From positions 1 through 38,546 of the forward strand of contig JAQBVV010000016.1 in the NCBI GenBank assembly GCA_027622905.1: a stretch of 38,546 nucleotides of DNA. Reading direction: 5' to 3'. The notes under the pieces were generated by a model. It saw only the letters and a list, made by a program, of their open reading frames with translations, was not told the origin of the DNA and did not search any database. Numbering within the stretch: the stretch's first letter is position 1; every line of letters starts with the position of its first letter. A program made the translations under genes and the position numbers. Below are positions 30,279-38,546 of the stretch, piece by piece. Origin of the DNA: Acidobacteriota bacterium (GTDB lineage Bacteria > Acidobacteriota > Vicinamibacteria > Vicinamibacterales > UBA2999).

Positions 30279-30323
30279 GTCGTGCTCTCCGAACCGATCG
30301 CGCGTCTCAGCAGGGCTTCCACG

Positions 30324-31094
30324 TCAGCCGGTCTTTCGCGTTTCAAACCAGCGGCGCAACGAAGCCGGGGTTTCACCGGAACGTCGCCCGGCGAGCAGGC
30401 CTTCCACGCTGACGTCCTCGTCCAGTTCGGGCCAATGCAGGCCCTCACCCTCACCGATAATCCGCCAGTGCGCTCGTGCCTCGTTCGTACCATGTGCAAG
30501 CCGCGGGTACCAGCTGAGGGGAACCGCAATGGTCCGACTATCGATGAGATCGACCACGAGTGCGTCGCCGGTAATCGAGACGCGCTGCGCCCGACCTTCG
30601 GTCATAGCAATCCGTGACGATGAGGTACTTTGCCCTTGTCGGCCAGCAAGGACCAAAAGCTCATTGTCCCCTTTCGCGACCACCAGCACGACACTCCCGA
30701 TTGGCACGTGCTTTGGGACCAGCTCCCTGATCCGACGCACGAGGCGCCAGTAGTCAATTTTCTGCTGAAACGCCTCGCGAGCGTCTGACGACAGCTGGGC
30801 AGAAAAGAAGTCGCACAAGAGAGACCGGAGTTCTTCGTCTCGTCTCGCGATATCGCGTCTTATTGCGTCGAGCAGGACGTCACCGCTCGCCTCTTGATCC
30901 CCCTCTTTAATGGCGGCCGTCTTGGTCACCGACCGTGGGGCGGGCGGTTTGCCAGGCCTCTTCGCAGAAACCTTGAGCTTGCTGCGATGACTGGATCCAT
31001 TCTCCAGTCCCACCTCCTCGGCCGCCGTTGGGCTGGCCAGCAATTTGCCTGCTGGGGCATCGGCAGTTCGACGTACCAAACTTTTTCTACTCAT
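30324..31094 (-). CDS. Chimeric protein: charged N-terminal region, partial polysaccharide-cluster domain, C-terminal DUF2442
   Basis: C-term RVSITGDALVVDLIDSRTIAVPLSWYPRLAHGTNEARAHWRIIGEGEGLHWPELDEDVSVEGLL is DUF2442; middle WRLVRRIRELVPKHVPIGSVVLVVAKGDNELLVLAGRQGQ resembles the 31756..32373 ORF. Confidence 0.75.
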   Translation of the reverse strand: MSRKSLVRRTADAPAGKLLASPTAAEEVGLENGSSHRSKLKVSAKRPGKPPAPRSVTKTAAIKEGDQEASGDVLLDAIRRDIARRDEELRSLLCDFFSAQLSSDAREAFQQKIDYWRLVRRIRELVPKHVPIGSVVLVVAKGDNELLVLAGRQGQSTSSSRIAMTEGRAQRVSITGDALVVDLIDSRTIAVPLSWYPRLAHGTNEARAHWRIIGEGEGLHWPELDEDVSVEGLLAGRRSGETPASLRRWFETRKTG

Positions 31095-31753
31095 TTCTCG
31101 CCCTTCGTGCCAATGTCGGTCGTCGCGGTCGACGACGGCACCACATCCGGTAACGCAGCTCTGAACTCACCAAAACTCGCCAACCGCCGATCGCGTTCGG
31201 AAACGGTGGGCTGTCCAATCGGCCATCGGATCGCAAGGTCGGGGTCGCTCCAACGGATGCCGTCTTCCGTCGCGGGGTTGTACGGGACGTCCACCTTATA
31301 GAGAATATCGGCCGGTTCGTCTCCAAGGACACAGAAACCGTGCGCGAATCCCTCCGGTATCCAGAGGAGCCTGCCGTTGGTGTCGCTGAGTTCGAGTCCG
31401 ACGTGCCGCCCAAAGGTGGGCGAATCCGGCCTGATGTCCACGACGACATCCCAGATTCGCCCCCGGACGACGCCGACGAGCTTCCGCTGCCACGGTGACT
31501 GCTGATAATGGAGTCCGCGCAACACACCCGGCGCCGAGCGCGAGTGGTTGTCCTGAACAAAGGTGGTCGGCAATCCGTGAGCGTCGAACGCGTCCGTTCG
31601 ATATCGCTCGACGAAGAATCCGCGCGCGTCTCCCCAGACCTTGAGTTCGATCAGGCGCAGCCCATCGAGGTCGAGCGGCGTGACGCGAATCCCGCCGGGG
31701 GGACTCTCATCCTCTGGAGGAACCGCGCCTTGCGATTGCTTCGCGACCGCCAT
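31091..31753 (-). CDS. rfbC: dTDP-4-dehydrorhamnose 3,5-epimerase
   Basis: DARGFFVERYRTDAFDAHGLPTTFVQDNHSRSAPGVLRGLHYQQSPWQRKLVGVVRGRIWDVVVDIR...WIPEGFAHGFCVL. Confidence 0.95.
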   Translation of the reverse strand: MAVAKQSQGAVPPEDESPPGGIRVTPLDLDGLRLIELKVWGDARGFFVERYRTDAFDAHGLPTTFVQDNHSRSAPGVLRGLHYQQSPWQRKLVGVVRGRIWDVVVDIRPDSPTFGRHVGLELSDTNGRLLWIPEGFAHGFCVLGDEPADILYKVDVPYNPATEDGIRWSDPDLAIRWPIGQPTVSERDRRLASFGEFRAALPDVVPSSTATTDIGTKGEK

Positions 31754-31755
31754 AC

Positions 31756-32373
31756 CTACTCTCTCGACTCCCCACGTTGCTGGTCCCAATCACCTGCCGA
31801 CACCGCACTGCCCTCGCGCTCGGGCTGGTCCGGCCGCAGGTCGAAAATGGCGCACGAGTCCTCGTCGCGCGCAAGCGGCCGATAACGCGTCAGGAGATGT
31901 TCGCCGAACGCCTGGTAGTATTCCAGCCACCACACCGTTGTCGACGGCACGACGACAAATTCGGCGCCTTTCGCTCGCAGTCGTTCCAGTTCGTCAATGC
32001 ACGCGGCGCTGTCTGCCGGGTAGTGACCGGCGTAGCCCCCGTCCTGATCCTGCGGGAAGTGCCACGCGCGACGGCCCGCCAGATCGAGCAGATCGTCGTC
32101 GCCCTTGCTTACTACCAGTACGGTCGCGTCGGTCGGCACCGCATCGGAAACCGTCCGCCGAATGCGCTCGACCAACGCGGCGTATCCTGATCGGGCTCGC
32201 CGTGTGTGGGGCTGCACCCGTTCGGGAGACGGAAACTGTCCACGGTCCCCATTGGGCGCAAAGGTGCCGTATGCGACCCCCTTCACGAGGAAGCGTTGTT
32301 CGCCACAGCGCAGGAACTTCCCGTCTGGAAGTGCGCGCGAGGCAGTCTGACCACACAAGGCGATCGACGACAA
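31756..32373 (-). CDS. Hypothetical polysaccharide-cluster protein; apparent fusion of a short glycosyl-hydrolase/GT-like N-terminus with a C-terminal conserved domain
   Basis: GKFLRCGEQRFLVKGVAYGTFAPNGDRGQFPSPERV followed by VLVVSKGDDDLLDLAGRRAWHFPQDQDGGYAGHYPADSAACIDELERLRAKGAEFVVVPSTTVWWLEYYQAFGEHLLTRYR. Confidence 0.65.
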   Translation of the reverse strand: MSSIALCGQTASRALPDGKFLRCGEQRFLVKGVAYGTFAPNGDRGQFPSPERVQPHTRRARSGYAALVERIRRTVSDAVPTDATVLVVSKGDDDLLDLAGRRAWHFPQDQDGGYAGHYPADSAACIDELERLRAKGAEFVVVPSTTVWWLEYYQAFGEHLLTRYRPLARDEDSCAIFDLRPDQPEREGSAVSAGDWDQQRGESRE

Positions 32374-32560
32374 GATACGGCTGGCCTCTCTTTTTCACGT
32401 CAGGCGGGGGGTCCTGCGAATTAAAGTCCTAGAAAGTCCTTCAGACTACGACCACAAGATTAAAGTGTGCAACGTCCTTCTATCGCGTGTCAATGCCCAA
32501 AAGTGTAATTTCAATAACGATTTAGCTCCATTTACCGTCTTGGTCTGGCTGTCGAGGGCG

Positions 32561-33169
32561 CTACGGGAAGAGCACGCCAAACAACCTCGTTACCTGCCTG
32601 TCAGTTTCCTCGTAGTCGCCATCGGTCGAAATCACGTAGTTCGCGCGGCGCACCTTTTCGTGAATAGGCAACTGCACGCCGATCCGCAGTCGTGCCTCTG
32701 CATCAGACATGCCATCTCGCGCTATCAAACGACGAATCTGCGTGGCCGGATCGCACGCGACCACGATGACGGCGTCGAAATCACGATCCCGGCCCACTTC
32801 ATACAAAAGCGGAATATCGGCGATCGCGCAGGGGAACTGCTCTGCGTCCAGGGATGCAAACCACCGATCGGTGGCCCGTCGAACCTCGGGGTGCACGATC
32901 GCCTCCAGCGCCAATCTCGACTCCGGGTCGGCAAACACGATGTCAGCGAGGCGCTGGCGGTCGAGGGTCCCGTCCGGGTGCAGCACATGCCGGCCAAAGC
33001 GAGCCACGACCGAGGCCAGACCCGCCGTGCCAGGAGCCACGGCGTCGCGCGCCAACGCATCGGCATCAATGGTGGGAACGCCGAGCGCCTCGAATCGCGC
33101 TCGCACGTAGCTCTTCCCTGTAGCGATTCCGCCCGTCAGGGCGACGCGTCTGACGTCTGCGCGATCCAC
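32561..33169 (-). CDS. coaE: Dephospho-CoA kinase
   Basis: VALTGGIATGKSYVRARFEALGVPTIDADALARDAVAPG... Confidence 0.95.
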   Translation of the reverse strand: MDRADVRRVALTGGIATGKSYVRARFEALGVPTIDADALARDAVAPGTAGLASVVARFGRHVLHPDGTLDRQRLADIVFADPESRLALEAIVHPEVRRATDRWFASLDAEQFPCAIADIPLLYEVGRDRDFDAVIVVACDPATQIRRLIARDGMSDAEARLRIGVQLPIHEKVRRANYVISTDGDYEETDRQVTRLFGVLFP

Positions 33170-33211
33170 GTCCCGCCTCCCCCGATAGGTCCCGCTAGTT
33201 CCCGCAGAGAC

Positions 33212-33321
33212 CCAGCGCGGATTTCACGTGCGCGTAACGGACCGTCGAGGCGCCCCCCTGGCAGGAGTGGACTGCCTGCGGTTCCGGTGCCGGAGCTACG
33301 CGCTCATGAAATCCGCGCTGG
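33212..33321. repeat. 110-bp segment bounded by a perfect 15-bp inverted repeat around the folD stop
   Basis: CCAGCGCGGATTTCA (33,212-33,226) and TGAAATCCGCGCTGG (33,307-33,321). Confidence 0.65.
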
Positions 33322-34302
33322 CGACCTCCCGCTGGCGCCAACGCGTGCCCGCGCGGCACGCAGCGTGTTCATCATGAGCATCGCAATCGTCAGCGGTCCG
33401 ACCCCCCCGGGAACCGGCGTCAGCGCGCCGGCCACGTCAGCGACACTCGGATGGACATCGCCCACGAGCATGCTGCCGCGCTCACGGAATCGCGCCAGCC
33501 GTGGATGTCCTTCCGGGAACAGGGAGGCCGCGACGCTCGCGTCGGTCACGGTGTTCATCCCGACATCAACGACCGTGGCGCCTCGCTTGACGAAGTCCTT
33601 GGTGACCAGGCCGGTTCTGCCGACGGCGGCCACGAGGATGTCGGACGATCGGCACACTGCGGCCAGGTCGGACGTCTTGGAGTGGCAGATCGTCACGGTC
33701 GCGTCGCGCTGGAGCAGAAGGAGCGCCATCGGCTTGCCCACGATCTCGCTGCGCCCGATGACGCACGCATGGCGCCCGGCGATGGGAACACCTTCGCGCG
33801 TCAGGAGTTCGATGATCCCGAGCGGAGTGCACGGTACCAGCGTGGGACGGCCCTGGACGAGGCGACCGACATTGCCCGGCGTGAACCCATCCACGTCCTT
33901 CTCAGGTGCGATCGTGTCAAACACCCGCGAGGCGGCGTCGCGACCGAGCGAGCCCGGCAGCGGCGCCTGCACCAGTATCCCGTCGTGGACCTCACTCGCA
34001 TTGAGTCGCCCGACCAGTTCGAGAACATCGGTGAGCGCCGCGCTCCCGGGGAGTCGTTCAAGGTCAGCGCGGACACCGACCTCACGACCGGTCTTCAGCT
34101 TGTTGCGAACGTAGACCTCGGAGGCCGGATTCTCTCCCACCAGCACGATGGCGAGCCCTGGCGGACGACCGTACTGCCGGGTAAACGCCGCCACCTCCGG
34201 CGCGACCTCGTCTCGCAGTTGATCGGCCAGCGCGCGGCCGTCAAGTACTCGTGCCGTCACCGAACCCTGCTCGTTTCCGTCCCCATGAAGACGAGCGTAC
34301 AT
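33304..34302 (-). CDS. folD: Methylenetetrahydrofolate dehydrogenase/cyclohydrolase (start uncertain, 34,302 ATG or 34,260 GTG)
   Basis: VLVGENPASEVYVRNKLKTGREVG...GIIELLTREGVPIAGRHACVIGRSEIVGKPMALLLL...PVPGGVGPLTIAMLM. Confidence 0.95.
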   Translation of the reverse strand: MYARLHGDGNEQGSVTARVLDGRALADQLRDEVAPEVAAFTRQYGRPPGLAIVLVGENPASEVYVRNKLKTGREVGVRADLERLPGSAALTDVLELVGRLNASEVHDGILVQAPLPGSLGRDAASRVFDTIAPEKDVDGFTPGNVGRLVQGRPTLVPCTPLGIIELLTREGVPIAGRHACVIGRSEIVGKPMALLLLQRDATVTICHSKTSDLAAVCRSSDILVAAVGRTGLVTKDFVKRGATVVDVGMNTVTDASVAASLFPEGHPRLARFRERGSMLVGDVHPSVADVAGALTPVPGGVGPLTIAMLMMNTLRAARARVGASGRSPARIS

Positions 34303-34410
34303 CAGTCGCGCGAGCTTTGACTCGCCTCGAGGTTTGACTTTTGTGACCAGTTCCCGGATTCTCCAACTGCTCGTCGCCGTCGCCACACCAGCATCGGAGG
34401 TTAGACACAG

Positions 34411-36171
34411 ATGTTGTCCCGCGTGTTCTTCCGCGTCAGTACGGCTCGCCGCGCGATACTCCTCGCGTGCGTCGTGGCAACCGTCAGCGCCGCGGCGGCG
34501 TTCGCGCCACGCGAGGTCGCCACGGCAACCACGGCACGGGACCCGGTTGCCCGCGGGTCTGGCGCACTCGTTCCCATGTCGTCGGCACCGTCGCAAGGCT
34601 CAGAATGGGACTGGTCGTCGTCGCCGAACACGCCGTCAGTCGTGCCTCCGACGCTGCTGCGCGGGTCACCTCCCGCCTACCAGGCCGCCCAGGCATCGTT
34701 GCCCTCCGACCCGGATCCAGCCGGATTCATGGATGGAGCCGATCGGATGATGGGCGTCGTGAACGGCTGGATCGCGACGGCCTTCTTTTTCGATCTGATC
34801 TTCTGGAACGACGCACAGCGGCTGCCATTCATCGTCCTCTGGCTGGTTGTCGGCGCGATCTTCCTGACGCTCCGGATGGGATTCATCAACCTCCGCGCGT
34901 TTCGGCACGCCATCCATGTGACCAGCGGGCGCTACACCAATCCGAACGAACCAGGCGACGTGTCGCACTTCGACGCGCTGAGCACCGCGCTCTCGGCGAC
35001 CGTGGGCCTGGGCAACATCGCGGGCGTCGCCATCGCCATCACCATCGGCGGACCGGGCGCCACCTTCTGGATGATCATCGCCGGCCTGATCGGCATGACG
35101 ACCAAGTTCACCGAATGCACGCTCGGCCAGATGTATCGCGAGGTGCGCCGCGATGGTCACGTGCTCGGCGGTCCCGTGCAGTATCTGTCCAAGGGATTCG
35201 CCGAGCGTGGCATGCCAGGTATTGGCCGCGTCCTGGCTGTCTGCTTTGCGCTGCTCTGTATCGGAGGATCGCTCGGTGGCGGCAACGCCTTCCAGGTCAA
35301 CCAGTCGATGAATGCGATTCAGGAGACCGTCCCCTGGCTCGCGTCCGCCCCGTGGGCCTACGGCCTGGGTATGACGGCGCTGGTCGGCATCGTGATTCTT
35401 GGCGGCATCCAGCGGATCGCTCACGTGGCGGACAAGGTCGTGCCGTTGATGGCGACCGTCTACCTCGCCGCGGCGCTCACGGTGATTCTGTCGAGCCTCG
35501 ATCAGGTCCCAGGCGCACTGGCCGCCATCGTGACCCAGGCCTTCGCTCCTGATGCGGTCTACGGAGGATTCGTCGGCACCCTGGTGACCGGGTTTCAGCG
35601 CGCGGCGTTTTCCAATGAAGCCGGCGCCGGCTCGGCCTCCATCGCGCACTCGGCCGCCAGGACCAAGTATCCCGTGCGGGAGGGCATCGTGGCGCTCCTC
35701 GAACCCTTCATCGACACGGTCGTGATCTGTACCATGACGGCGCTCGTCATCAATATCTCCGGCGCGTACAACAACCCCGCCTACGCGGATCTGATCGCAG
35801 GTGCCAGGGGGGCCGCGCTCACGTCGCGTGCATTCAGCGAACACATCACCTGGTTCCCGTACGTCCTGTCAGGGTCGGTGTTCCTGTTCGCGTTCTCGAC
35901 GATGATTTCCTGGTCGTACTACGGCGAGCGCTGCACCGTCTGGCTGTTCGGTGACGCCTCGTCGAAATATTTCAAGGCGCTGTTTCTCGTGTTTGTCTTT
36001 CTCGGTTCGATCATCACGTCCACCAACGTGCTCGACTTTGGCGACCTGATGATCCTGGGCATGGCATTGCCGAACCTCGTCGGCGTCTACCTGCTGCACG
36101 GCAAGGTGCGTGCGGCGCTCGGAACCTACTGGACCAGCTACAAGGCGGGACAGCTGCAGACCTACAAGTAG
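34411..36171 (+). CDS. Alanine/glycine:cation symporter family protein (AGCS)
   Basis: FDALSTALSATVGLGNIAGVAIAITIGGPGATFWMIIAGLIGMTTKFTECTLGQMYR; upstream GGAGG ribosome-binding site. Confidence 0.94.
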   Translation: MLSRVFFRVSTARRAILLACVVATVSAAAAFAPREVATATTARDPVARGSGALVPMSSAPSQGSEWDWSSSPNTPSVVPPTLLRGSPPAYQAAQASLPSDPDPAGFMDGADRMMGVVNGWIATAFFFDLIFWNDAQRLPFIVLWLVVGAIFLTLRMGFINLRAFRHAIHVTSGRYTNPNEPGDVSHFDALSTALSATVGLGNIAGVAIAITIGGPGATFWMIIAGLIGMTTKFTECTLGQMYREVRRDGHVLGGPVQYLSKGFAERGMPGIGRVLAVCFALLCIGGSLGGGNAFQVNQSMNAIQETVPWLASAPWAYGLGMTALVGIVILGGIQRIAHVADKVVPLMATVYLAAALTVILSSLDQVPGALAAIVTQAFAPDAVYGGFVGTLVTGFQRAAFSNEAGAGSASIAHSAARTKYPVREGIVALLEPFIDTVVICTMTALVINISGAYNNPAYADLIAGARGAALTSRAFSEHITWFPYVLSGSVFLFAFSTMISWSYYGERCTVWLFGDASSKYFKALFLVFVFLGSIITSTNVLDFGDLMILGMALPNLVGVYLLHGKVRAALGTYWTSYKAGQLQTYK

Positions 36172-36183
36172 GCACCGAGACTG

Positions 36184-36825
36184 CTACGCAAGGGCGTCCA
36201 CGAACGCGCGGACACGGCGCCCTGGGTCGCCCGTCGCCAGCAGGTCTGCGATCACCGCGACCGACGACGCGCCGGCCGCGATCACAGCCGGGGCGGTGTC
36301 GAGCGTGATACCTCCGATGGCCACGACCGGCAGCCCGAGCGACAGGCGAGCCGCTTCCGACACCCGCGCCAACCCGACCGGCTCGTATCCCGTGGCCTTC
36401 GTCCTCGTGCCGAAGACAGGACCGATGGCGATGTAGGTCAGGGGCTCGTTGACCGCGGCCTGAATCTGCGCGACAGTGTGTGTCGAGTGGCCGACGACGG
36501 CCCCCGGCCCCAGCAGCAGGCGCGCGGCGCGCGGCGCCAGGTCGTCCTGCCCGACGTGCACCCCGGCCGATCCGGACATCCGAGCCAGGTCAGCACGGTC
36601 GTTCACGACGATGCGCGTGCCGTACGGCTCCGCGGCGCCAACCACCGCGTCGCAGAGGGCGAGAAACGACCCCGAGTTCAGGTGCTTGGCGCGCAACTGG
36701 ATCAGCGGCGCGCCGCCGTCGAGAAACACCCTGGCTAGATCGAGGCTGTCCCAGTTCGCCGCCGCGGCAACCTCGACGTCAAGAATGGCGTGAAGCGAAG
36801 GCAGCCTACCGTGAACAGAGTCCAT
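36184..36825 (-). CDS. thiE: Thiamine phosphate synthase
   Basis: IQLRAKHLNSG...IVVNDRADLARMSGSAGVHVGQDDL...IGPVFGTRTKATGYEPVGL. Confidence 0.92.
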   Translation of the reverse strand: MDSVHGRLPSLHAILDVEVAAAANWDSLDLARVFLDGGAPLIQLRAKHLNSGSFLALCDAVVGAAEPYGTRIVVNDRADLARMSGSAGVHVGQDDLAPRAARLLLGPGAVVGHSTHTVAQIQAAVNEPLTYIAIGPVFGTRTKATGYEPVGLARVSEAARLSLGLPVVAIGGITLDTAPAVIAAGASSVAVIADLLATGDPGRRVRAFVDALA

Positions 36826-37966
36826 GCGGCACCGCCGTCAACACGTCGCAACCCGTCTCGGTCACCAGGACATCGTCCTCGATGCGCACGCCACCGACGC
36901 CCGGCACGTAGGCACCGGGCTCGATCGTGAAGACCATGCCAGGCTCGAGGCGCACGCCGGCGGCGTCGGCCCGGGCGCGCGCGATCCGCGGGAGCTCGTG
37001 CACGTCGAGGCCGAGACCGTGACCCGTGCTGTGACCGAACGCCGCACCCAGCCCGCGCGAATCCAGCAGGCTGCGCGCGGCGGCATCCACGGCGGTCGAC
37101 TCAACCCCCGGCCGGACAGCCGCGATGGCTGCCTGATGCGCATCGTAAACGGCGTCGTACAGCCGCCGAGCGTCGGAAGACGGCGCACCCACCGACGCCA
37201 TCCGCGTCAGATCGCAGCAATACCCATTCAACACGCCGCCGAAATCGAGCACAACGAGATCGCCGTCGGCCAGCACGCGGTCCCCGGGGTGATGGTGTGG
37301 TCGCGCGGCATTCGGACCGGAGGCGACGATCGTGTCGAAGGCTGGTCGCTCGTAGCCGGCGTCGCGGATCGCGGCGTCGATCGTCCCCGCGACCGCCCAC
37401 TCGGTTTCGCCGGCTCGAACCGCGTCAAGCGCTGACCGGGCCACCCCCGTCAGCCGCGCCGCCGCGTCGCGCAGCGTTGCGATCTCGAAGGAGTCCTTGA
37501 CCACCCGCGCGTCCTCCACGATGGATTCGGTCGCCGTGAAGGTGACGTCAACCTGTCGCGCTCCCGCCATCCGCTGCCACCGTCCGTGCGTCGCAACCGG
37601 CACATGGGCAGCTTCGAATCCCACGACCGACGCACCAAGGTCGCCCAGACACTCGAGCAGCGCCTCGTCGTAGCTGGCCGGCACGTCGCGCACGACAAGA
37701 TCCGGACACGCGGACGACGACCGCTGCAGCGATGCCACCGCGTCGCGGTACCTGAAGTCGACAAGCAGGTGGGCGCCGTCACGCGTGAGGACGAACACGC
37801 CAGCGGAGCCCGTGTGATTACTCAGATAACGAATATTGGGCGCGCACGTCACGACGAGCGCGTCGAGGCTCAGCGTGTCGAGACGCTGGCGAAGGCGCGC
37901 GTGTCGGGCCACCAGCAGAGTGGACGCCGGCAGGCGCGCGCGATCGAGGGGGCTCTCGGCCGTCAC
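36806..37966 (-). CDS. M24 family aminopeptidase (Xaa-Pro peptidase-like)
   Basis: VVLDFGGVLNGYCCDLTRM, GHSTGHGLGLDVHELPRI, GMVFTIEPGAYVPGVGGVRIEDDVLVTETG. Confidence 0.94.
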   Translation of the reverse strand: MTAESPLDRARLPASTLLVARHARLRQRLDTLSLDALVVTCAPNIRYLSNHTGSAGVFVLTRDGAHLLVDFRYRDAVASLQRSSSACPDLVVRDVPASYDEALLECLGDLGASVVGFEAAHVPVATHGRWQRMAGARQVDVTFTATESIVEDARVVKDSFEIATLRDAAARLTGVARSALDAVRAGETEWAVAGTIDAAIRDAGYERPAFDTIVASGPNAARPHHHPGDRVLADGDLVVLDFGGVLNGYCCDLTRMASVGAPSSDARRLYDAVYDAHQAAIAAVRPGVESTAVDAAARSLLDSRGLGAAFGHSTGHGLGLDVHELPRIARARADAAGVRLEPGMVFTIEPGAYVPGVGGVRIEDDVLVTETGCDVLTAVPHGLCSR

Positions 37967-37984
37967 GCCGAGAGTCTATCCTAG

Positions 37985-38546
37985 CTAGGTCACCGTCACG
38001 TTCACCGTGACGGTACCCGTCCGTCCGGTGCTGTCGGTCACCGTTAACCGCACGACGTAAATGCCCGCCACGCCGAACGTGTGTGCCGTCGTCGGCCCGG
38101 TTGTGGTCGTGACGGTGCCGTCGCCGAAGTTCCACGCCCAGGACGTGATCGTGGCGCCGCCCGGCGCGGTCGAGGCGACGCCGTTGAACTGCACCGCGAT
38201 CGCCGTCGTCGGATTGGTGGGCGACGCGGTGAAACTTGCCGTCACCCCGCTCCCGACGATGGTGAACTGGAGCGATGCCGTCGCCGTCTGGCCGAGGTCA
38301 TCTGTCACCCGCACCGACGGCACGTAGGTACCGACCGCGCTGTAGGTCTTGGTCACCGTCGGCACAGTGGTCGTCTGCGAATTACCGTCGCCCCAGGTCC
38401 AGAAATAGCTACTGATCCCGTGGCCGGTGGCAGCGGCCGCCGTCGCGGTGAACGTCGCCGGCTGATCGGCAAGCGGCGGACTCGGCACCACGGTCGAGAC
38501 TGAGCCACGCTGAGACATTACCGTCGCCGTGAGCAGCGGTTGCAAC
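37985..38546 (-). CDS. PKD-domain repeat protein, C-terminal part (extends beyond window)
   Basis: Two PKD domains: SSYFWTWGDGNSQTTTVPTVTKTYSAVGTYVPSVRVTDDLGQ and ITSWAWNFGDGTVTTTTGPTTAHTFGVAGIYVVRLTVTDSTG. Confidence 0.88.
   Translation of the reverse strand, partial: LQPLLTATVMSQRGSVSTVVPSPPLADQPATFTATAAAATGHGISSYFWTWGDGNSQTTTVPTVTKTYSAVGTYVPSVRVTDDLGQTATASLQFTIVGSGVTASFTASPTNPTTAIAVQFNGVASTAPGGATITSWAWNFGDGTVTTTTGPTTAHTFGVAGIYVVRLTVTDSTGRTGTVTVNVTVT

Noticed and set aside
32465-34114. 549-aa plus-strand ORF across coaE, the intergenic gap and folD
   Set aside because: Spans two well-supported minus-strand genes plus the gap; no recognisable domain.

Overview
The window is a GC-rich bacterial chromosome segment. 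Gene content and order suggest an Acidobacteriota/Vicinamibacteria-like genome, but this is inference only. Most of it is a housekeeping block on the minus strand: glyS'-glyQ-recO-mgtE-era-CNNM/CBS-ybeY-phoH-aspS-hisS-gammaCA-dcd-DUF2905-ndk-sucD-sucC-mdh. A plus-strand block follows: serA, kdsB-pyrG-kdsA-lapB-like, cysD-cysNC. After an accessory island come rfbA / DUF2442 chimera / rfbC / chimeric ORF, coaE, folD, an AGCS symporter, thiE, an M24 peptidase and a PKD-domain protein cut by the window edge. The most interesting part is the accessory island at about 25,442-29,393, between cysNC and rfbA. It is an array of small toxin-antitoxin-like modules: a ParE remnant, RHH/PemK, DUF433/DUF5615, a truncated DUF433/DUF5615, and DUF6883/DUF4926. 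Four same-orientation copies of a palindrome-ended repeat (about 145 bp core plus about 105 bp leader) punctuate it. Two of these copies carry a 100-bp TIR element inserted at the same position, and one also carries a 129-bp TIR element. Both insertions are flanked by TA, so removing them restores the same 145-bp core in two copies. One DUF433/DUF5615 module is also bracketed by two attC-like integron recombination sites. No integrase or transposase is visible in the window.
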